From: Phoronis australis
Taxonomy: Eukaryota > Phoronida > Phoronidae
DNA: 62,000 nt
Assembly: GCA_002633005.1 (NCBI GenBank)
Contig: NMRA01000426.1
Span: 206,506-268,505, forward strand
Direction: 5' to 3'
A program made the position numbers and the translations under genes. Below, one piece after another: positions 24,001-31,748 of this stretch (position 1 is its first letter; the number at the start of each line of letters is the position of its first letter). The notes beneath the pieces are model-generated. The model was not told the origin of the DNA, did not search any database, and saw only the letters and a list, made by a program, of their open reading frames with translations.

Positions 24001-25927
24001 TCTTCCTAAGCATTGTTTATATCGGCTTTACGAATTACGATGTTATAATCAATGTTGTTTTAACCATGGACAGCAACGGCGCGTCCCAGGGCCCACCTGG
24101 TAAGCCTGCGGTCATCAGACCATGGTTCAACAACAGTTTGCAGACTACATGCTAATTCGTGAACAAGGTAGGACAATCCAATTAGTGTGAACGTCGTTAC
24201 ACTCGCAATTCCTTCAACGTGAACTATCCGACACTCTAGTCATCTGGTCAATATGTGATATAAGACATCGCAATGAGGCGTGTGTCGGTCAGTCAATAAG
24301 CTGATTTCATTTCTCAGAATCCCCTTAATTGCCCTGTTTGCCACAAGTCTGAGATGCCAGCGTTTTAGAAGTAAATTGCGTAAAATGTTATTGTATAATA
24401 TCTAAACCAATGTACCAACTAGTTTGTCCGCGACTGAATTCATTTTTTCTTTTGATTTTTTCTTAAAATGCCACTGCATTTTCTGCATAACTCTAGAGAT
24501 CTTGAACTATCAATATTTCACACAATTTGTGTATTTTACAAAATATCCCTTCACGAAGTAAAACGTCCATTTCCCGGACTCTTTGTCAATAAGACGTTTT
24601 TGAGGAACAGTTCAGTAATTTATATCACCATAGTAAATCCGTTATCTTTGCATGTAGTAAAGATATGAAATATTTCGCAGATATGGCGAAGCCACTCCTT
24701 TAACTTCCTCGGTGTTTACAGGTGTGTAATTTGTTTACTTAAATTTGTATCAACTGAAATAGAAGTATATTTCACAAATTTGAGGAGAGCAAAATCCAAC
24801 AGTCTCAATTTTTAGGACTAGGAAACTGAATGTCGGTGTTAATGTCATTATTATTATTATTACTATTATGTTGTTAATTTTAACATTATTGGTATTCTTG
24901 GTGTTGTAAGATACTCCTACCATAATCGCTATCACTACTGTTTCCAGCATTTATTATGACGAGACATCAATATTGATTTAGACCATATATCGCCATGAAA
25001 CTGATCTCAAATAATTTCTAACTTAGAAAGTGCGAGGTTGACTGGCTTCGAACAAATAACAGTTTATCATTGCTTAAGACCAGGACCGGCGTATAAAATG
25101 AGTCGCCGTGACACTTTTCAGTTTTTTCCAAGTCACAAAAACATACATTTGTAATTTAATTAAGGAACAAAGTAAGACTAATTTCTGAAAGTGGACTAAA
25201 TAAAAAATACCTTTGTGTCGCTTTAAACTATGTACACAATGATCACTTACCTCGGCCTCATTAGACTTCTAATATTAGACTTCTAATGGAACTTCAAAAG
25301 AGAATTGTTGTTGGATCTTTGATGCCATTTCATCATCAGGTGAAAAAATTCAACTCGGAAAAACTCATTGTGCTGACTCACACCGTGCGAAATATTTTTA
25401 GATTTTACGGATAATTTTTAGTCTAATGCGTATGACAAACAAGATTATTTAAAAATAACATCGTTTATCCTATGGCAGAATACTTTTCTATCAACTTTTA
25501 ATGAAAGGTTTCAAAATCGTCGAGATTATGAACAGGCTTTAGTGAATCAGAAACATAACATGTACAAACCCGTTCCATTTGAGTCATTATCTCGTCTTTT
25601 TGAAAACATTCTCTCCCCTGGGTTCGCCTGCTTCTTTTGCGTTGAATTCTCTTCCAGGAAAACTCCTCTCCCCTTTGTACGATTTACTGTCTGCATCTGC
25701 ACGCCAAATAATTCCCTGTAAATACTGAGATTTTTAGTAAAGCTCGGAACTCGAAGATGCTGCGAGTTGGGAGTGTGATGAGATTTAGACGTGCGACTCC
25801 TTCCACCATTCTCTTCTGATTCAGGGTTTTGAAATTTGCTTATATATCGCCCTTCCTTGTATTGCCATTGCTTGCTATCCACTCGAAGTAGAATTAAACA
25901 CCACAAAGCAACGAGCGTCACACGCAT
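5656..25927 (-). CDS. Adhesion GPCR gene (HormR-GAIN-GPS-7TM), 13 exons, frame break in last exon
   Basis: This is the gene-level entry; coding exons are listed separately. Joined by matching phase they give about 930 residues: signal peptide, polar linker, hormone-receptor motif, GAIN domain, GPS motif and seven membrane helices. Adhesion GPCRs are plasma-membrane receptors. They self-cleave at the GPS inside the GAIN domain and signal through a tethered agonist to G proteins. The family call rests on several independent motifs: RGIYWP with CPTN in HormR, CVFW and CQCDHLTNFAIL in GPS, LACK and FSWMCLEGI in TM3, and CWLN before TM5. All twelve exon junctions are phase-compatible. Introns run from 97 bp to 5.7 kb. 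No lectin, olfactomedin, EGF or cadherin domain is visible, so I do not assign a subfamily. The 3' end is irregular: a +1 base shift in TM6 and a donor-like sequence overlapping the stop codon. The gene could be functional with an assembly error, or a recent pseudogene. Confidence 0.88.
6141..6207 (-). CDS. Adhesion GPCR exon 12: ECL2 cysteine and TM5 start
   Basis: The acceptor is ACATTTAG|T and the donor CTGGTT|GTAAGT. It is 67 nt, phase 2 in and phase 0 out. It encodes CWLNSQDLTILAFAVPAGCV. The Cys-Trp pair is the ECL2 signature of the family, and the Pro and small residues match TM5. Confidence 0.92.
7096..7142. repeat. Short direct duplication
   Basis: GGTAAAGTAACTCTAGGAAG occurs twice, about 26 bp apart, in the GPCR intron between exons 11 and 12. 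The copies are identical, which suggests a recent duplication. Confidence 0.85.
7190..7282. repeat. Three ~30-bp tandem copies spanning the exon 11 donor
   Basis: On the minus strand the end of exon 11 and its donor (GGTTACGGCAGTAATTACTC then GTAAGTAT) are followed by two related copies, GGTTAGGACTGGTATTACGC then GGAAGTAC, and GGTTATTGCTGGTACTACGC then GTAAGTTC. Copies one and three keep GTAAGT; copy two has GGAAGT. Confidence 0.8.
7250..7316 (-). CDS. Adhesion GPCR exon 11: TM4 and ECL2
   Basis: The acceptor is GATTGTTTTTCACAG|GA and the donor TACTC|GTAAGT. It is 67 nt, phase 1 in and phase 2 out. It completes Gly-Tyr-Gly, then encodes IPVVIVSFSFAF (TM4) and KDGYGSNY in ECL2. The exon end and its donor are the first of three roughly 30-bp imperfect tandem copies running into the intron (see findings). 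Confidence 0.9.
9073..9223 (-). CDS. Adhesion GPCR exon 10: TM3 and start of TM4
   Basis: The acceptor is GAACATTTCAG|CTGGCA and the donor GGTTACG|GTAAGT. It is 151 nt, phase 0 in and phase 1 out. LACK carries the ECL1 cysteine expected to pair with ECL2. HLSFLSAFSWMCLEGIQMYL is TM3 with its conserved Trp and Glu-Gly. The exon continues through ICL2 to WYYLAGYG at the head of TM4. Confidence 0.95.
9841..9943 (-). CDS. Adhesion GPCR exon 9: ICL1 and TM2
   Basis: The acceptor is AATTTTTCAG|AAAC and the donor GACAAA|GTAAGT. It is 103 nt, phase 2 in and phase 0 out. It encodes RNTIHRNLCICLLVGEVIF and then LVGVDKTEDK, an almost consensus adhesion-GPCR TM2 ('xxIHxNLxxxLxxxxxxFLxGxxxT'). Confidence 0.95.
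9964..11700. other. GPCR intron 8, no exon recognised
   Basis: This region carries a 191-codon minus-strand open frame at 9964-10539 and shorter frames. I see no family match. The true TM2 and TM3 exons lie outside it, at 9841-9943 and 9073-9223. A G-rich run is present at about 11428-11446. Confidence 0.6.
11731..11834 (-). CDS. Adhesion GPCR exon 8: TM1
   Basis: The acceptor is CTCTTTCTTCAG|GCATCA and the donor TTTCCG|GTAAGT. It is 104 nt, phase 0 in and phase 2 out. It encodes DKHALNVITHIGCGLSVVGL followed by a hydrophobic LLCILTFSCF, matching the family TM1 pattern in which 'xLxxITYxGxxxS' precedes the helix core. Confidence 0.93.
12665..12835. repeat. Minisatellite, about 40-bp unit
   Basis: About four to five degenerate copies of a unit with CACAAAATAACCTTATAC and TGTTCCTGATACAGG, in the GPCR intron between exons 7 and 8. 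The CACAAAATAAC core resembles the 3405-3865 array. Confidence 0.8.
13024..13162 (-). CDS. Adhesion GPCR exon 7: GPS autoproteolysis motif
   Basis: The acceptor is TGCATGTATAG|G and the donor CGTGAG|GTAACT. It is 139 nt, phase 2 in and phase 0 out. It encodes WSSEGCSLVHSNET, then VECQCDHLTNFAILLDV. With the first Cys in exon 6, the four GPS cysteines are present. The cleavage tripeptide His-Leu-Thr is intact, so by family knowledge autoproteolysis between Leu and Thr is expected. The residues after the cut (TNFAILLDV) would be the tethered agonist. Confidence 0.95.
13388..13567 (-). CDS. Adhesion GPCR exon 6: late GAIN and first GPS cysteine
   Basis: The acceptor is GTGATTTTCGCAAG|G and the donor ACACAG|GTAACT. 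It is 180 nt, phase 2 in and phase 2 out. It encodes YLGSKVISATLG, then RQVRLVFQKNI, then ATCVFWTDVEHR. The last is the opening of a GPS motif, where a cysteine followed by a hydrophobic residue and Trp is diagnostic. Confidence 0.9.
13831..14029 (-). CDS. Adhesion GPCR exon 5: GAIN beta-sandwich
   Basis: The acceptor is GCAGCCATTACAG|CA and the donor AAAAC|GTGAGT. It is 199 nt long, entering in phase 1 and leaving in phase 2. The peptide contains SGNLYDEYGASIHLPSGFQ and FSGVFIAYSTLQGML, matching the GAIN strand pattern in which an 'IxLP' strand precedes a strand leading to 'xYxxLxxLL'. Confidence 0.82.
15057..15168 (-). CDS. Adhesion GPCR exon 4: GAIN helical segment
   Basis: The acceptor is TCTTCGTTACAG|CCTGCC and the donor is TTATG|GTAATA. 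It enters in phase 0, leaves in phase 1 and is 112 nt long. The encoded peptide PALQVIEGLEQEAFLLCDIV resembles the GAIN helix usually written as 'LLxxLExxAxxLA'. Placement is supported by phase on both sides and by its position between HormR and the GAIN beta-sandwich. Confidence 0.75.
16570..16675. repeat. (ATGT)n microsatellite
   Basis: About 100 bp dominated by TATG/TGTA tetranucleotides, with decay towards the right end. In the GPCR intron between exons 3 and 4. Confidence 0.97.
17320..17425. repeat. Alternating purine-pyrimidine tract (ACGC/GCAC)
   Basis: GTACACACGCATGTATGCAC followed by repeated GCAC/GCGC words up to GAACGCATTCACGCACG. This near-perfect alternating tract is a candidate Z-DNA former. 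It sits about 55 bp past the exon 3 donor of the GPCR. Confidence 0.85.
17481..17773 (-). CDS. Adhesion GPCR exon 3: end of HormR and start of GAIN subdomain A
   Basis: The acceptor is GCGTTTAG|GA. The joined Gly codon is followed by AAWWFCDTDGKWWPRYADLRNC, whose first part matches the HormR C-terminal pattern A..xxC...GxW....C. Downstream come amphipathic helices (SARQALSVLYKYAEKH, LSRQMAANIKKHVQEAM) of the kind found in the helical half of GAIN. The donor is CAA|GTAGGA with GT at 17480-17479, phase 0, 293 nt. The coding sequence contains an internal G|GTAAGT (Gly-Lys codons) that looks like a donor, but splicing there would remove the second half of HormR. Confidence 0.85.
19196..19837 (-). 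CDS. Adhesion GPCR exon 2: linker and start of HormR domain
   Basis: The acceptor is strong (TTATTTCTGTCACAG|GA). The exon is 642 nt, enters in phase 1 and leaves in phase 1 at ACAG|GTGGGT. It starts CLVPEDFQKFLKILRDK, continues through a basic, Ser/Thr-rich linker with a small Cys cluster (ALCPTACSETPC), and ends in the first half of a hormone-receptor motif: YVYCEP, RGIYWPLT, then CPTNTT. In this family HormR lies just before the GAIN domain, as it does here. The linker is not recognised as any domain. Confidence 0.85.
19889..19985. repeat. GC-rich minisatellite, CTGCAGGCGGCGGT unit
   Basis: About six copies of a 14-bp unit rich in CTGCAGGCGGCGGT with early degenerate copies. It lies about 50 bp upstream, in transcription sense, of the exon 2 acceptor of the GPCR and is GC-rich against AT-rich surroundings. 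Confidence 0.92.
22941..22998. promoter_or_regulatory. Two NRF1-type palindromes
   Basis: GGCGCATGCGCC and GGCGCATGCGCT lie about 46 bp apart. The core GCGCATGCGC is the known NRF1 consensus. A third copy is at about 50267-50276 in a receptor GC intron. In vertebrates such pairs mark promoters; here they lie inside intron 1 of the GPCR, so function is uncertain. Confidence 0.35.
25570..25927 (-). CDS. Adhesion GPCR exon 1: signal peptide and polar N-terminus
   Basis: It begins with ATG at 25927-25925. Residues 2-17 are hydrophobic (VTLVALWCLILL core), followed by a polar, Ser/Asn/Lys/Arg-rich stretch without cysteine, so this is a signal peptide plus an unstructured linker. The proposed donor is ACGG|GTTTGT with GT at 25569-25568, leaving phase 1 (358 nt). 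Exon 2 begins with the two bases needed to finish a Gly codon. The link to exon 2 rests on phase, strand and the need for a secreted N-terminus, not on homology, because this segment has no recognisable domain. Confidence 0.6.
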
Positions 25928-26477
25928 CCTGATAGCCTAGTCGCAGCTCACCGTCTAAAACTGAAGCGCACATTAAGTGGTTTTTATTGCAGGTTGTCGA
26001 TTGCTCAGAACGGTACGGAGCGTCTAATTAGTCCGTTTAAACGATCGGCAGTGTCTGCGGACCAACATTGCCGGTCAATTTTCTACTGTAAAGATCTTAG
26101 CAAATAACAAGGATCTATAACAAAGCACAGTTTATAAATCTTTTAAGCCACACGGCCAGGTACATTTTTTCGTGGTACATGTATGTGTTTGTTGCACGTT
26201 GCCACTGATTTAATGGATATTTCTGTAACAAGCACATGCTCAATGTACCCTGGGGATGAATTCTAACACCTGTTACAACATTTTTACTCAAAATCCATTC
26301 TCCTGACTGGAGTTCGTTTGTCTTTCCTATGAAGGAAACCTATGCTTCCAAGTTCATGCTTCTGTATCTAAAAATTGGCGGGAAGACACATCTCGAGATA
26401 AGTCTTCAACTTTCTACTAAATTTCAAATGCCAACTATGTCTACTTGACATGTACACTGGGTAATACCTAAGTGATT

Positions 26478-26694
26478 GTATAAAATAGTAAAACTAGTAA
26501 AACTAAAACGACTAGCGTCGGTACTAAAATATATCAAAATATCCCCCACGTTTTGAGCGATGCGCTCTTTGTCAAGGGTGTGGCTGTAGCCCACCATTGA
26601 CAAAGAGCGCATCGCTCGAAACGTGGGGGATATTTTAATATATTTTAGTGCCGACGCTCGTCATTTTAGTTTCACTAGTTTTATTATTTTATAT
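26478..26694. mobile_element. Hairpin MITE-like element
   Basis: Two arms of about 95 bp are near-perfect reverse complements (left arm ends GCGATGCGCTCTTTGTCAA, right arm begins TTGACAAAGAGCGCATCGC) around a 22-bp loop. A related word, CCTAAGTGATNGTATA, flanks at about 26467 and 26739 and could mark an older insertion boundary. It lies in the intergenic region between the two receptor genes. Confidence 0.85.
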
Positions 26695-27539
26695 TTTTGT
26701 CCGTCGGTAACTACACGGCATTCCAGTATGTTTTTGATGCCTAAGTGATCGTATACAACTTATCTCCCTCCCTCCCCCTCCCACGCCTCTCTCTCTAGCT
26801 AAAACTTCAAAAACCACGCCATTTTCATGATTTGTCGTGGGAAGCAAACCTTGGTTTATGGGGTTTCGGCAATTTTGTTCTGACAAACGGTGTAATATCC
26901 TGAGGTTCTGACAGATTTGATACGCATATACACACTAATTGCCCAGAACGATTTTTCATAGCCAATCAATGTAGTAATGCAGGATACTAAGGTATTTACA
27001 AATCGTGATGAATAACAAAAGCTTCCCTTTTTTAATGCTCGTGTTGGTGAAAAACGTTGAGAATGCTGAATTCAGACAGCGCGTTACGTATCAAAATGTC
27101 TCCACCTTGACCACAAAGTGTTAATCCGCCAAACAGGATAACGCTTCGAATTTGATCTATTGGATCAAGTTGTTCGGTGTATGATGACGTCATTTTCATT
27201 ACTCAACATGATGTTTATAAAACAGAACAGAACAGAACAGAATAGATAACATGTTTCTTTTCAAACTTAACAGCAACTTTGAAAATTGTGTTCTCGGTTG
27301 TAATATTTGGGAAAATGTTCTAATTTGGCGCAAAATTAAGATACCCGGTATCTATTATTCTGCGTTCGAGTACATTATTGGTTTATGCAAATGACTTCGG
27401 GAGTTCACATTTGATGACCCTTAGATTCCAGCTAAGTAAAAACACGAAATCTCGTGTTAAGACTAATAGAGTCATTAAGTGCAAACTAAGATTAAGCAGT
27501 TTTTCAGTGGAGCCATTACGCACTCGACCTTATCCCATA

Positions 27540-28855
27540 TATATGAAAATATGGAAATTGTATATGTCACGTTATCAACTCTGATACACACATAGGTTAT
27601 CCGACATACATTGGAATACTACTGCCATATCCTATCGAGAATTCATTTCATCTGGGAATGTCCCAAAGAGACCGAACCTATTTATATTTGGGTAAGGGTA
27701 ATCATCCCACATATATGAAAAATGAAAATATAGCCATCTTATATGTGACGTATTCAACTGTGATATACGGGAAAGTAGAGCCCATCCGTATATCACGGTA
27801 GACGCCATATTCAAGGGTAGAAGCAGTATTTCATGGTTGGTATGCAGTCTGGTGGTGGAGTAAATTCGCGAGTACAACGCCAAATGTTATTGGGCTCAAT
27901 CATTTGGGTAACCTAAATCATTAAGTCAAGGCATCGCTCCTGAAAAAGCAGTTTTACTGCTCTAAAAACAGAAAAGATTTACCCATGAAAATTCCGACGC
28001 ACGGTGATCAGGGGGTTATTTTTGGGCCTCGCTGAATAAGTTTCAATCTGGGTCATCATACATGTAAATAGCTCAAACTGAGTAAGGTCATCGGCTAGTA
28101 AAATCTGCAAAATCTAATTCAAATTCAACAAACACGTTTCGTTATGGATGCATACAGCATATCTACCCTGGGATCTAAGGTCTTTACAGGAAATAAAGAC
28201 CTAATAACGAGTATGTGTTTTTTTACTGGACCAATTGTCTGCTCGCAGTGTTCAACTCTCCGTCGCCGGCCGTGGCGTAAAACTTCTGCTTTGCGATAGT
28301 CCTTACCTCAAGTTCCGCAAATCAGCTCAATTTCCACCGTTATTTTCCAATGCTGTGATCAACACATGGAAATGTTTCTATTGGTATGTACAGTCCAGAA
28401 GCCAAGACACGAAAATGTACCAAGAAAACTAAGAAATCATCGAAGCTGACAACAACCTGTTACTTACAACTCAGTTCAGGGAAAGGTGTCAATTTTTATA
28501 TTCCCGGATGGATTGTTTCTAAGTTTTCGACAAACTTTTGATATAATTGAATAGTTCAATGCTTCTATATTTCATAATCTAAAAAATCTCATGAATTTAT
28601 TACGAAATATAACTATACTGGTCATTCAACACTTTCACAGATTGTCTTGTAGCTTAGCCAGTTTTTGTACGGTACTTGGCATACATATGACGTCATATAA
28701 CAACAAGCCGGATCACACGGCAAAAAGGTATTGCCACGATAATGCAAACAAGTCCAAATATATGGGATAAATAGGTTATTTCACATACATAGGAATACTA
28801 CTCGGACATTCCCAGATCGAATGAATATGTATACCCATTTGGAGTTCGCCCACGA
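27540..28855. repeat. Dispersed AT-rich repeat copies
   Basis: Related words recur at 27590-27660 and 28770-28830 (ATAGGTTAT, ACATACATNGGAATACTACT, TTCCCAGAT/TCTGGGAATGTCC in opposite senses). A CCCA(C/T)ATATATGAAAA word occurs at about 27535 and 27708. I take these as decayed copies of one noncoding element. Confidence 0.45.
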
Positions 28856-29379
28856 TTAGAAAAAAAGACAAAAGTATAATTTGGATTTCGATCTCTGATA
28901 CATTTCAACACTTCGGCCTTCTACTAAAATTGCCGGTAACATTTCAAAGACACAGTTTTGACAAATATATGTGTACCTTATTTTGTTTCCCAGTCAAATT
29001 TGGCGTCAAGACATTGTTTTATCAAGAAGTTATGAATTTAGTGCACGCGCACAGTTCTGAAAGACATCGTACGCTCGAGCGTTTAGCAATTTAAAATTAG
29101 ATGTATAGCAGAACCTACGAAACTAACTCCTAATTGTAACAGAGAACTGGATATTTCATAAAAAGGTAAAGGAGATTTGGAAATTTTGTAAAAAACACAA
29201 GGTAGGTATGCACAACTCAAGCTTGACATAGTTGTCGAAGCCTCCATCGGCCAATTTGACATTCCGTTTGTTTGCCAAAGCTTAACGACTTCTTTACTTG
29301 GGCTCAGTTCTCTGTACGAAACTATGTAATTCATACACAGGATTGAAATCGCCATGGTGGTGGTCTATTAATAAATGTT

Positions 29380-29920
29380 TGCAGTGATAAATGCCACAAA
29401 CAAATAAGGGACCTTGAATGTGCATATGACAATACTGAATGCCTAGTTATAGAAGTTTCCTTTAGAAGGGAGAAATAGTTCTTCATATGTCTGTACAAAC
29501 CGCACTCTATAAGAACTGTTAGCCTGGTAGAAAGTCTAGAAACTCTATGTAACAAAGTTTTATTAGAAGGCAAAGAATTTTTCTTCTTAGGAGATATAAA
29601 CGGTAACATAGACATTAGCAACCTCTTATCTGCCTTCATGGATATTCATTGCTTCACCAGCCTTGTGTATATATGAGTCCATTTCTTTCAAAGAAACCCC
29701 AGTCTAATTGATGTAATACTCACTGGCAGGTCCATACATATTACCTTGTTGGTTCCATAGCAAAAATGACTTTGTCTAGACTTAGACCACGCCCCGTTCC
29801 ATGTTGCCCAAATATTGGAACCCCTGATGACATACTATGGGTACATAACGATATTGTGCACCAAATCATAAACTCTTATGCCTCCCCTGAAGAAAGAAAA
29901 CCATCACAAAATCCCAAGTT
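29380..29920 (+). pseudogene. LINE endonuclease fragment, decayed
   Basis: One frame reads LLEGKEFFFLGDINGNIDIS at about 29560-29615, matching the 'xxxLGDFNxxx' motif of apurinic-type LINE endonucleases. After a stop and a frame change, NPSLIDVILTG follows at about 29695-29725, matching 'SxLDxIxTN'. Several stops and shifts are present and no reverse transcriptase follows, so this is a dead fragment. Confidence 0.6.
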
Positions 29921-30812
29921 CAATGTTTGAATGGGAAACGTTCAAGACCGCGGCGGAAAGTGGAAATAGATTCGCGAGTGAGGTACGTCGCTCTAACATC
30001 CTATAGAAATACCCTGCCGATGTCAAGAAGCTTGGAGAACTATTTTCGAGCAGAATTTTCAGAGACTTTGCGATTAAAGTGCTTAAAACAACCACATATC
30101 TTTTTTGCTAAGTGACTATCACCTTCCTTTTTACCTATGCATATCATGACTGAATTCAATTTACCAAAAAAAAACCGAGAAAATAGAAGAGCAGCGACTT
30201 TATCACATGCGCGTTGGATCTGTCGAGGAAAATACGGCCATGTAATAAAGTTTTCCGTATTCACCTCCCGCACTACTTCAACAGCGACCCCTGACATGGG
30301 AAGTTCAAAAGGTAGGTCAATGTCGACTCGACATCTTTAGCCGGTTCGATCATCAAACTTTGCGAACATAGTTTAAAGTAATACAGTTGCAGCAGTGTAA
30401 CTAACACTTGACATGCAGCAAGGCCCTAAACGTAAAATCTGGAACAAAACTGTTAATTATAAAACACTTATGTTTCAGTTTTCAATTGCTGAATACTATA
30501 TCGTCTGCAACTCAGGCGTCGATTCCTAGGAAATTAAAATATCAAATATTGTTGTTTTTTAACTACTGCAAGGTGATGTTACAAATTCACTGCACAGTTG
30601 CCGTTGTTTTCATCTTTGCTACCTCTTTTCAAGAAATAAATCGTTAAAACTGTTTCTCTTACAAGAGAAAACTCGCAACCTAACGCGCAAGTACATACAT
30701 GTAGGATGTGATCCACCATGTGAAAAGTCTTGGTGGAGTATTTGAAAAATCTGCCAAAAAATGTAAGAAACTTAGGGAATTGAAGCGCATGGGATAAATA
30801 CGAAACGAGACA

Positions 30813-30863
30813 TTATTCCTTGTATCGACCTCGACCTTCGGTCTCGGTCGATACGCGGAATAA
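30813..30863. repeat. Hairpin with TTCG loop
   Basis: TTATTCCTTGTATCGACC and GGTCGATACGCGGAATAA pair around a short core with loop TTCG. It lies about 700 bp upstream of the receptor GC start. Whether it is transcribed is unknown. Confidence 0.6.
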
Positions 30864-31385
30864 GGTCGAGTGGGATATTACTTTCTGTACGCCAATCGAG
30901 GTACGTTTCGTGTATTTATTTGAACGTTTCTTAGCTCCACGACTTTGACGTGTCAAGTCCACCAACACGCGAGTTTCTTGTACAAACATGCGCATTACCC
31001 GCTATTCTCTGAAGTCCTGCGGTAAAGTAAAAAAGCCACAACAGGCTCAAATACTGAGTTGTCACAACCACTACAAACGCAATGCCTCACCATTCGTTAA
31101 CTTATTACATCATAAACCACGGGAAAACCAGCAGCAATATCTCACGACTTTTCACTCAAAGTACAATGGACAATGACTAATGTTGTGGATGGTTGTCCCG
31201 GTTCTACGTTGTAAATATCAACCAATAAATGCTAGTAACTCGGAATCGGTTAATTATCATATCGTCAGATAGTGTTTACTGGTGTTCTAATTCGACAGTT
31301 AATCGACTGGTCATTTTTCGGTGTTTTTGATAAGATGCTGGTAGTTTTAAACATTTCAAATTAATTACACGAACGCTACGAAGGT

Positions 31386-31392
31386 ATATAGT
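31386..31392 (+). promoter_or_regulatory. TATA-like box upstream of receptor GC
   Basis: TATATAG lies about 117 bp upstream of the ATG at 31504 and 156 bp upstream of the ATG at 31543. A CCAAT core (ACCAATAAA) lies near 31220. Position suits a core promoter, but TATA-like strings are common in AT-rich DNA and no initiator is distinctive. Confidence 0.25.
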
Positions 31393-31542
31393 CATCCAAA
31401 TAGCTGTGTAAGATGAACGTCCCAAAGCTAACCATACATATATGAAACACAAACATCTGTGAATAGAGACAAATTTAGATACAAATCACTAACGAAATTA
31501 GTAATGGGAAGCTCGCGGCATTTCTACCCTTCTTTTGCAGAA

Positions 31543-31748
31543 ATGAGCCCAGGCCTGGTGTGTCTTTTAATAGCTCTGACAAAGCACGCCAGCTCAGCTA
31601 GGAACAGTTCAATTGTGACCATCAAAGTGGGCCTATCGATGCCGAATAACTCGGACGAATTCGGCTTGACACAGTCCGCCAGTGCTGTTAAGATTGCCGA
31701 GATGACTGCCAGACGAGAGAAAATTATCAAAAATGACGTTGAGTTCCA
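31543..31748 (+). CDS. Receptor GC exon 1: signal peptide and start of ligand-binding domain
   Basis: ATG at 31543 is followed by a hydrophobic leader (MSPGLVCLLIAL) and a plausible signal-peptidase site after HASSA. VTIKVGLSMPNNSDEF then matches the first beta-strand of ANF-receptor domains. An in-frame ATG at 31504 is the alternative start and would add 13 residues. Just before 31541 stands a good acceptor (CCTTCTTTTGCAG), so a 5' UTR exon may splice here, which favours 31543. The donor is CCA|GTAAGT, phase 2. Confidence 0.8.

Larger units (their letters stand above)
19838..25569. other. GPCR intron 1 (5.7 kb)
   Basis: No further exon of the receptor is required by phase. Contents seen: the GC-rich minisatellite near 19.9 kb, two NRF1-like palindromes near 22.95 kb, a small plus-strand smORF inside an inverted repeat near 24.06 kb and an ATT microsatellite near 24.85 kb. 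The rest is AT-rich and unremarkable. Confidence 0.6.
25928..31458. other. Head-to-head intergenic region
   Basis: About 5.5 kb separates the two divergent receptor starts. Visible contents are the hairpin element at 26.5 kb, AT-rich dispersed repeats at 27.5-27.9 and 28.7-28.85 kb, a LINE relic at 29.4-29.9 kb, a TTCG-capped hairpin at 30.8 kb and a TATA-like box at 31.39 kb. No extra gene was recognised. Confidence 0.6.
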
